This document shows, piece after piece, positions 17,608 to 23,124 of a DNA stretch of 29,260 nt; position 1 is the first letter of the stretch; the number at the start of each line of letters is the position of its first letter. The stretch covers positions 1-29,260 of the forward strand of contig CAZKZI010000024.1 of the NCBI GenBank assembly GCA_964557205.1, given 5' to 3'. The stretch comes from JAQVQN01 sp964557205 (GTDB lineage Bacteria; Verrucomicrobiota; Kiritimatiellia; RFP12; UBA1067). The notes beneath the pieces are model-generated. The model was not told the DNA's origin. It ran no database searches and saw only the letters and a program-made list of their open reading frames with translations. The translations under genes were made by a program, and so were the position numbers.

Positions 17608-18344
17608 CGCATCACCTCCTGCCCGCACTCTTGCCCTACACCGCCATACCGACGGTCACGCGCCGCATAAGCCTCAAGCGCAGCATTGAAGTCCTGCTCC
17701 TGAAAATCCGGCCACAGCACCGGAGTGACATAAAACTCGCTGTACGCGCATTGCCAAAGCAGAAAATTGCTGATCCGCATCTCACCGCTGGTGCGGATGA
17801 TCAGATCCGGATCCGGGACATCCGGCGCATACAGGTGCTCCGTGACGGTCGCTTCGCTGATATTTTCCGGCGCGATCTGGCCGGCCTTGACCTTTTCCGC
17901 GATCAGCCGCGCGGCCCGCGCGAGTTCGCTGCGCCCGCTGTAACTCAAAGCCACGATAAGCTGCCTTTCAAAACCAGACGTTTCCCGCTCCAGCCGTTCC
18001 AACTGCCCCAGCAACTGCGCGGACAGATCCTCACGCCGCCCTATGACCCGCAGGCGCACCTGCCGTTTGATCAGGTCTCGCTTATAACGGCGGATGAATT
18101 TGCCCAGCAGCGTCATCAGACCGGAAACCTCATCCTCGGAACGCGACCAGTTCTCCGTGCTGAAGGCGTAAAGCGTAAGGTGCCTGACACCGGCATCACG
18201 GCAATAGTTCAGAACGCGCCGGACCGTCTCGGCCCCGGCCTCATGCCCGGCCAACCGCGGCTGGCCGCGCTGCCGGGCCCACCTGCCGTTACCGTCCATG
18301 ATCATGGCGATATGGCGCGGCACATTATTTCCGCTCGCTTCCAA
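17604..18344 (-). CDS. uppS: undecaprenyl diphosphate synthase (cis-prenyltransferase)
   Basis: This 246-aa enzyme extends farnesyl-PP with isopentenyl-PP to the C55 carrier lipid used for peptidoglycan and surface glycans. Family motifs are HIAMIMDGNGRWARQRG (catalytic Asp in MDGN), GHEAGAETVRRV, LTLYAFSTENWSR and, near the end, DPDLIIRTSGEMRISNFLLW with FYVTPVLWPDF. The start appears to be TTG at 18344 with AGGA 8 nt upstream, placing the first conserved strand at residue 10, as in the family. Its 3' end overlaps cdsA. The upstream gap to purA contains heptamer repeats rather than a clear promoter. Confidence 0.95.
   Translation of the reverse strand: MEASGNNVPRHIAMIMDGNGRWARQRGQPRLAGHEAGAETVRRVLNYCRDAGVRHLTLYAFSTENWSRSEDEVSGLMTLLGKFIRRYKRDLIKRQVRLRVIGRREDLSAQLLGQLERLERETSGFERQLIVALSYSGRSELARAARLIAEKVKAGQIAPENISEATVTEHLYAPDVPDPDLIIRTSGEMRISNFLLWQCAYSEFYVTPVLWPDFQEQDFNAALEAYAARDRRYGGVGQECGQEVMR
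17611..17620 (-). promoter_or_regulatory. full-length Shine-Dalgarno for cdsA inside the uppS 3' end
   Basis: On the minus strand AGGAGGTGAT is a complete complement to the 16S anti-SD. It lies inside the uppS coding sequence and 7 nt (from AGGAGG) before the GTG at 17607. It decides the cdsA start and implies that cdsA is translated efficiently although its GTG overlaps the uppS stop. Confidence 0.7.
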
Positions 18345-18372
18345 TGGTTTTATCCTGTGTGCAGCAATTATA

Positions 18373-18400
18373 GTTAATGGTTAATGGTTAATGGTTGCTG
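18373..18400. repeat. 7-bp tandem repeat (GTTAATG), 4 units
   Basis: Three exact GTTAATG units (18373-18393) are followed by one variant, GTTGCTG (18394-18400). The array lies between purA and uppS and resembles the short tandemly repeated heptamers (STRR) known between genes in cyanobacteria and some other bacteria. The units contain no long dyad. Confidence 0.8.
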
Positions 18401-18440
18401 GTTTACCTTTTACGGCTTACCGTTCATACAATCGCACCGT

Positions 18441-18468
18441 CTCCTGTCTCCTGACTCCTGACTCCTGA
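18441..18468. repeat. 7-bp tandem repeat (CTCCTGA), 4 units
   Basis: CTCCTGT (18441-18447) is followed by three exact CTCCTGA units (18448-18468). The unit is unrelated to the GTTAATG array 40 bp away but has the same period and copy number. On the minus strand it reads TCAGGAG, which contains a Shine-Dalgarno-like AGGAG but has no start codon placed to use it. Confidence 0.8.
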
Positions 18469-18469
18469 T

Positions 18470-18485
18470 TCGCGGTCATCCGCGA
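18470..18485. other. small hairpin just after purA
   Basis: TCGCGG-TCAT-CCGCGA forms a 6-bp GC-rich stem with a 4-nt loop immediately beyond the purA stop at 18486. No T-run follows on the minus strand, so it is at best a weak terminator or a 3'-end stabiliser. Confidence 0.4.
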
Positions 18486-19766
18486 TTACAGCCCGGTGCG
18501 CAAAGTCGTTTCGCGCGCCGGACCGACAGACAATATACCCAGCCTGCCGCCTATCAATTCGACAAGACGCTCCACATAGACCCGTGCTTTAAGCGGCAGA
18601 TCCTCATACCTTGTGATGTGGCTGGTCTGCTGCATCCAACCCGGCAACTCCTCATAAACCGGAATACAGCGGTCCAGAACGCTAGTGTCAGCCGGAAAAC
18701 TGTTGTAACGCACCCCGTCATCGCGCAAATACTCCGTGCAGATCTTGATCACCGGCTGCTCGTCAAGCACGTCCAGCTTGGTCATGGCCCAAAAGTCCAC
18801 GCCGTTGACCATAGCTGAATAACGGCCTACCACCGCGTCAAACCAGCCGCACCGGCGCGGTCGCCCGGTGGTGGCTCCGAATTCGCCGCCTTTCTGCCGC
18901 AGATGCTCTCCGACCTCATCTGTTAGCTCGGTCGGGAACGGCCCGCCGCCCACCCGCGTGGTGTAGCACTTGATCACCCCCACCACCCGGTCGATACGGC
19001 GCGGCGAAAGTCCAGACCCGGTACAGGCACCGCCCGATGTGGGATTCGAGGATGTCACAAACGGATAAGTTCCGAAGTCGACGTCCAGCATTGTGCCCTG
19101 CGCACCTTCCAACAAAATGCTTTTGCCTTGCCGGTCCGCCTCGTTGATATATGCGACCGTGTCCGTGATATACGGCGAGAGAGTCTCTGCCGCCTGCTGG
19201 TAAATTGCCGCCATCTCCTCGACATCCAGCACGGCCGCGCCCCAGCCGGCCAAGGTCTCGTTGGCCGCCTCGGCCTGGGCTCTGACGGTATCCAGAAAAG
19301 AAGTCGCAAGCATGTCGCCCACACGCAGGCCGGAGCGCCCCATCTTAGCCCCATAGGCCGGCCCGATACCGCGCCCTGTGGTGCCGATCTTGGTTTTCTC
19401 GGAACGGCGAGCCTCGTCTGCGGCATCCAGCTCCCTGTGCCAGCGCATCACCATGTGCGTACGGTCGCTGATCAACAGACGGCCGTCGGTCTCTATGCCA
19501 TCCGTGCGCAAAACTTCAATCTCTTTGATCAGATCAAACGGATCCATAACCACACCGTTGCCGATCACACACTGCTTGCCCGCATGCAGAATTCCGGAGG
19601 GAATCAGGTGCAAAACATATTTCTTTCCTTCGACAATCACCGTGTGCCCGGCATTGCTGCCGCCTTGAAAACGGACGATCACATCCGCTTGGGCCGTAAG
19701 TACATCAATAACTTTGCCCTTGCCTTCGTCACCCCACTGCGCGCCGACCAAAATCGTATTAGGCAT
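18486..19766 (-). CDS. purA: adenylosuccinate synthetase
   Basis: The 426-aa GTP-dependent enzyme joins IMP and aspartate to form adenylosuccinate in AMP synthesis. The start is MPNTILVGAQWGDEGKGKV, with the catalytic Asp in WGDEGKGK; then NAGHT (catalytic His), TTGRGIGPAYG, EGAQGTMLDVDFGTYPFVT (split by the family at GTMLD), TTRVGGGPFPTEL and GRPRRCGWFD. The ATG at 19766 has GGGAG about 6 nt upstream; the longer frame to 19850 would run through the promoter. Length and motifs are normal. Its stop is 141 nt upstream of uppS, so it may be transcribed separately from the uppS cluster or at its head. Confidence 0.96.
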   Translation of the reverse strand: MPNTILVGAQWGDEGKGKVIDVLTAQADVIVRFQGGSNAGHTVIVEGKKYVLHLIPSGILHAGKQCVIGNGVVMDPFDLIKEIEVLRTDGIETDGRLLISDRTHMVMRWHRELDAADEARRSEKTKIGTTGRGIGPAYGAKMGRSGLRVGDMLATSFLDTVRAQAEAANETLAGWGAAVLDVEEMAAIYQQAAETLSPYITDTVAYINEADRQGKSILLEGAQGTMLDVDFGTYPFVTSSNPTSGGACTGSGLSPRRIDRVVGVIKCYTTRVGGGPFPTELTDEVGEHLRQKGGEFGATTGRPRRCGWFDAVVGRYSAMVNGVDFWAMTKLDVLDEQPVIKICTEYLRDDGVRYNSFPADTSVLDRCIPVYEELPGWMQQTSHITRYEDLPLKARVYVERLVELIGGRLGILSVGPARETTLRTGL

Positions 19767-19820
19767 AAAATCTCCCTGTAAGACCGGCCAAAAGCCACTC
19801 TCGATGTCACATAAAGTTCT

Positions 19821-19850
19821 AATATACCCTATTGATCGCCGATTGGGCAA
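19821..19850 (-). promoter_or_regulatory. candidate purA promoter
   Basis: On the minus strand TTGCCC (19850-19845) is followed after 18 bp by TATATT (19826-19821). The -10 is a 5/6 match. It lies 54 nt upstream of the purA ATG. Confidence 0.45.
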
Positions 19851-19863
19851 TCCCTGACATCAC

Positions 19864-19907
19864 GCCGGGTGTGATTGCAACGAAGTAAAATCACACCCGG
19901 CCTTTTT
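19864..19907 (+). terminator. intrinsic terminator with no co-directional gene upstream
   Basis: The arms GCCGGGTGTGATT (19864-19876) and AATCACACCCGGC (19889-19901) are a perfect 13-bp stem with a 12-nt loop, followed by C and five T's (19903-19907). The T-run makes it work on the + strand. The nearest + strand gene upstream ends at 12957. The next promoter starts 17 nt downstream, so the element may shield the kinase gene from antisense or read-through transcription. Confidence 0.8.
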
Positions 19908-19923
19908 GTGTGTCTCCCTTTTG

Positions 19924-19951
19924 TTGACATCGTATTCGCAGTTGATGTAAC
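19924..19951 (+). promoter_or_regulatory. candidate promoter of the ABC1-kinase gene
   Basis: A perfect TTGACA (19924-19929) is followed after 16 bp by TGTAAC (19946-19951), a 4/6 -10 match. The expected transcript start is near 19958, only a few bases before ATG 19962, which would make the mRNA nearly leaderless unless a later codon is used. Confidence 0.4.
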
Positions 19952-19961
19952 CTTTGAAATT

Positions 19962-21626
19962 ATGCGTTTGACTCGTCTGGGCAGGTTGCAACCATATAGG
20001 AACGCGAAACGCCTGCGGCATATCGCCGCGGTTTTTTTTAGCTGTGCCTTTGATTACATATTGAGCCGGCTGCGTCTCCGCCGGGAAATGAAAAAAACCG
20101 GTGTCGCTGTCGACACCTCCGTATGCATGGGCATTGCTTTGCGCAAAGCCTGCGAGCGGCTGGGACCCACGTTTATCAAGTTCGGCCAGGTTCTCAGCAC
20201 ACGGCGGGATTTGCTCCCGGACGGCGTCGCCAACGAACTGGCACGACTGCAGGACGGGGTGACGGCCATGCCGCTGGCGGACGCTGTCAAGGTGGTGGAA
20301 GCGGAGTACGGATGTCCGCTCAATCAGATCTTCGCGGATTTTTCGGAACAGCCGCTAGGGGCGGCCTCGCTGGCCCAAGTACATGCCGCGCGCCTGGCCG
20401 CCACCGGCGAAGCTGTGGTCGTAAAGATCCAGCGCCCGGGCATCCAGGCGATGATTGACACCGACATTGACATCATCAGCCGCTTCATACCTTTGTTCGA
20501 GCGTCATGTCGAGGAAATGCGACACCTTAATCTCCGCAGCATTGTCGAAGAGTTTTACAAGACGATCCGCATGGAACTGGACTTCAAGCGCGAGATGCAC
20601 AACACGCTGAAGTTCCACAAGATGTTCGCCGACGACCCCACCGTCAAAATACCTTTGGTTTACAAAGACCTGTGCACCGAAAAGGTGCTGGTCCTTGAAA
20701 AGCTGGAAGGGGTCAAGATCGACCGGATCGACGAGCTACACCGACTGGGCTACGACCGCGACACGTTGTCCAAACGCTTGGTCTCTTTATTGTCGAAACA
20801 GGTTTTCACGCACGGGGTTTACAACGGCGACGTCCATGCCGGAAACATTCTGGTGCTTCCCGAGACGACCCTCGGACTTTTCGATTTCGGTATGGTGCGC
20901 ACGATCGACCCCGAGACACAGAAGCTGATGGTTGACCTTTTCGTGTCCGTCGTGACCAAGGACGCGGTCCGTATGAGCCGGATCCTGTCGACGTATGCAG
21001 AACCGGGCCACAATGTAGATGTGATGCGCCTGGCCCGCGACCTGCATGAACTGCTGGTCTTTTATTACGACCTGCCCGCTGAAGACCTGCGCGTGGAAAC
21101 TATGCTGGAGATTGTGATGGATCTGCTTGCCACGCATAAGCTGGTCGTGCCGCAACAATTGATCATGCTGTGCCGTGCGGCGGTTATGACGGAAAGTATC
21201 GTGCGCATGTTATCCCCGAACATGTATTTTGTGATCGAGCTTTCTCCATATATCAAAGATGCGATCAAGCGCCGCTTCTCGCTGGGCAATATGCGTGACG
21301 AACTGGGCAGACTGGCAGCCGACGGCACACGCGCGATCAGGGCGTTGCCCGCCGCGCTGAACACTTTCTTGACCAATATGAACGACGGCGTCCTGAGAAT
21401 CGAGTCGCAGCACCGTGATCTTGACCGGTACGCGCGGCAGTTCAGCCGCATGACCACATGTCTGGCGATGAGCGTTATCAGCGGTACGCTGTTCTTGGGT
21501 TCGGCCATGCTGGTGGCGTTCGTTCCAAACAATGCGCACGGTCTGGAAAAGATAGGCCAGATCGGGCTGGCCGTGGCCGCGTTCTTGTTTTGCGCGGTGA
21601 TATTGAAGTTGTTCAGAAAACGCTGA
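19962..21626 (+). CDS. ABC1/AarF/UbiB-family atypical kinase
   Basis: The 554-aa protein is a UbiB-type protein kinase-like ATPase linked in other bacteria to isoprenoid quinone synthesis. Motifs in order: KxGQ segment FIKFGQVLSTR near residue 71; alanine-rich loop PLGAASLAQVHAARL; VVVKIQRPG with the nucleotide Lys; DFKREMHN; LVLEKLEGVKI; NGDVHAGN with catalytic Asp290; and LFDFGM with metal-binding Asp308. Two C-terminal hydrophobic helices (from MTTCLAMSVISGTLF and from IGLAVAAFLFCAVIL) anchor it in the membrane, as in the family. ATG 19962 is chosen because a longer frame to 19875 runs back through the terminator and promoter. No ubiquinone genes are adjacent, so the lipid substrate is not indicated. 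Confidence 0.88.
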   Translation: MRLTRLGRLQPYRNAKRLRHIAAVFFSCAFDYILSRLRLRREMKKTGVAVDTSVCMGIALRKACERLGPTFIKFGQVLSTRRDLLPDGVANELARLQDGVTAMPLADAVKVVEAEYGCPLNQIFADFSEQPLGAASLAQVHAARLAATGEAVVVKIQRPGIQAMIDTDIDIISRFIPLFERHVEEMRHLNLRSIVEEFYKTIRMELDFKREMHNTLKFHKMFADDPTVKIPLVYKDLCTEKVLVLEKLEGVKIDRIDELHRLGYDRDTLSKRLVSLLSKQVFTHGVYNGDVHAGNILVLPETTLGLFDFGMVRTIDPETQKLMVDLFVSVVTKDAVRMSRILSTYAEPGHNVDVMRLARDLHELLVFYYDLPAEDLRVETMLEIVMDLLATHKLVVPQQLIMLCRAAVMTESIVRMLSPNMYFVIELSPYIKDAIKRRFSLGNMRDELGRLAADGTRAIRALPAALNTFLTNMNDGVLRIESQHRDLDRYARQFSRMTTCLAMSVISGTLFLGSAMLVAFVPNNAHGLEKIGQIGLAVAAFLFCAVILKLFRKR

Positions 21627-21643
21627 TGTCCGGCTGTTTTGTC

Positions 21644-21672
21644 TTGCTTTCTAACGGTCTAATCTCAATAAT
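21644..21672 (+). promoter_or_regulatory. weak candidate promoter of the TPR membrane protein
   Basis: TTGCTT (21644-21649) and AATAAT (21667-21672) are separated by 17 bp. The -10 is a 5/6 match. The site lies in the 78-bp gap after the kinase gene, which could equally be read through as an operon. Confidence 0.3.
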
Positions 21673-21704
21673 TGTGGCCTTTTTCAAACCCTAGAGGCAA
21701 AAAA

Positions 21705-22496
21705 ATGAGTACCGAGACCAGCCCTGCGCCCAAAAAGCAGAACCCCCTGCTTAAAGCGATCCCGGAAAATCTACCTGAGGAGCTGCTGCCGCTTTATGAC
21801 TGGTGGAAAACCAAAGGGCCCGCTTTTTTGACAGCCCTGATAACTGCGGCAGTCTTGGTTGGTGGAGTTTTTGCTTTCAGGTCTTACCATGCGGCCAAGA
21901 CCGCTGCGGCCAATCAGGAAATCCTGAAAGCCGCCGCTTTGGAAGATTTAGAAAACGTGGTGGCCAAATTCGGATCGACCAAAGCCGCCAACACCGCCCG
22001 CCTGCGTCTGGCAAAAGCCTATTACGACGCCTCAAACTACGCGGCAGCGCTCCAGACTTATGATGATTGTCTCAAGAAAGGCTCCCCAAAGGCTTTCAGG
22101 GCTATTGCGGAGATGGGACACGCCCATGCCCTCGAGGGCCTGAACCGGCTGGACGAGGCACTTGCCGCTTTTCAGCAGTTCGAACAGAACCGTGCCGAAC
22201 ACTTCCTCTATCCCCAGTCCGTAATGGGTGTGGCGCGTGTGCTGACCCTTCTCGGTCGAAAGGACGAAGCCAAAAACCGCCTCGAAAAACTTAAGGCGGA
22301 AAAAACCGGCGATGAGGCAATCGAGATGTCCATCGCCAAGCTTGACGAGATCATAACGCGGTACGAGCCGCGGAAGGAACGCTCACTGTTCGACATGGCC
22401 GAAGCGGCTGCGGCTAAAGCCGCCCCTGAACCCGAGGTTCTTCAGGCACCCGCCGAACCCGCCGCCGCACCTCAGCCGCAGGAAAGCCAACCCTGA
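21705..22496 (+). CDS. membrane-anchored TPR protein (YfgM-like architecture)
   Basis: The 263-aa protein has a cytoplasmic N terminus of about 45 residues, one membrane helix near residues 47-63 (FLTALITAAVLVGGVFAF), and then TPR repeats. The repeats include ANTARLRLAKAYYDASNYAAAL, here read as two halves at RLAKAYYDA, and RAIAEMGHAHALEGLNRL, RLDEALAAFQQF and RVLTLLGRKDEAKNRL. The end is a low-complexity Ala/Pro/Glu tail. The layout resembles YfgM, a periplasmic chaperone partner of the SecYEG translocon, but shared architecture is weak evidence of shared function. ATG 21705 has AGAGG about 9 nt upstream. The C terminus converges on the Rrf2 gene, with 25 bp between them. Confidence 0.75.
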   Translation: MSTETSPAPKKQNPLLKAIPENLPEELLPLYDWWKTKGPAFLTALITAAVLVGGVFAFRSYHAAKTAAANQEILKAAALEDLENVVAKFGSTKAANTARLRLAKAYYDASNYAAALQTYDDCLKKGSPKAFRAIAEMGHAHALEGLNRLDEALAAFQQFEQNRAEHFLYPQSVMGVARVLTLLGRKDEAKNRLEKLKAEKTGDEAIEMSIAKLDEIITRYEPRKERSLFDMAEAAAAKAAPEPEVLQAPAEPAAAPQPQESQP

Positions 22497-22521
22497 GAAG
22501 CATCGACGATCTTTTCAATAC

Positions 22522-22959
22522 TCATATCACATAATTATTGGCCGCTGAAGACTTCGCACAGCGGCGGATCAGTTCGGCAAGGGTAATGCCTTTTAAAGTT
22601 TTTTCGACTGCGTTGTTAACCTCTTGCCAAACCGCGCGCGCCACGCATGTGTCGCTTTTCTCACAAAACATATTGTTGTCCAAGCAGTCGGCCACCAGCA
22701 ACTCACCCTCCAGAGCCGTCACTGTCTCCAGCATTGTGATCTCTTCCGGGCGCCTGACCAAAAAATAACCGCCTTTCGCCCCCCGGGTGACACCTAGAAT
22801 GCCCGCCGCCTTCAAAGGGTTGATCACCTGCCAAAGATACTTGGCTGAAATATCCTGCCGTTTGGCCAAATCGTTCAGAGTTGCCGCGCCCGTAGCGCGA
22901 TGCATAGCGATATCGATAAGGGTGCGGAGCCCGTAGCGTCCTTTAGTAGATATTCTCAC
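22522..22959 (-). CDS. Rrf2-family transcriptional regulator, probable Fe-S sensor
   Basis: The 145-aa protein begins with the canonical Rrf2 start (MRISTKGRYGLRTLIDIA), followed by a winged-helix DNA-binding domain (LAKRQDISAKYLWQVINPL, GGYFLVRRPEEI). Cys92, Cys99 and Cys105 form CX6CX5C, one residue off the IscR CX5CX5C pattern, so binding of an iron-sulfur cluster is likely. No isc or suf genes are in view, so its targets are unknown. The start is GTG 22959 with no Shine-Dalgarno; the perfect -10 element just upstream would give a leader of about 3 nt. It is divergent from the hybrid histidine kinase, and the shared 126-165 bp gap may hold its own operator. Confidence 0.9.
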   Translation of the reverse strand: MRISTKGRYGLRTLIDIAMHRATGAATLNDLAKRQDISAKYLWQVINPLKAAGILGVTRGAKGGYFLVRRPEEITMLETVTALEGELLVADCLDNNMFCEKSDTCVARAVWQEVNNAVEKTLKGITLAELIRRCAKSSAANNYVI

Positions 22960-22968
22960 AATTTTTTT

Positions 22969-22997
22969 ATTATATGCTTTCCGGCTTTTTACGTCTA
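22969..22997 (-). promoter_or_regulatory. promoter of the Rrf2 gene, giving a nearly leaderless mRNA
   Basis: On the minus strand TAGACG (22997-22992) is followed after 17 bp by a perfect TATAAT (22974-22969). Initiation about 7 nt downstream falls near 22962, 3 nt from the GTG at 22959. Confidence 0.55.
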
Positions 22998-23124
22998 CCG
23001 TTTTTGCGAGACCACAACCTTTACGACACGGATTTTGAAAAAACCATCCGGAAGTGAAAGAATGCTTGTTCGGTTCTATTGGTAATTGCTAATGTATATT
23101 ACATCTTCTGGAACGGTTATTTTA

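Noticed and set aside
18373..18468. CRISPR-like repeat array
   Set aside because: The units are 7 bp, directly adjacent and without spacers, and there are no cas genes. They are short tandem repeats.
18470..18485. A functional terminator for purA
   Set aside because: The stem is only 6 bp and no T-run follows on the minus strand, so I list it only as a hairpin.
19875..19961. N-terminal extension of the ABC1 kinase frame
   Set aside because: The extra 29 codons run through the terminator stem, its T-run and the TTGACA promoter element. They have no ribosome binding site and do not resemble the family N terminus.
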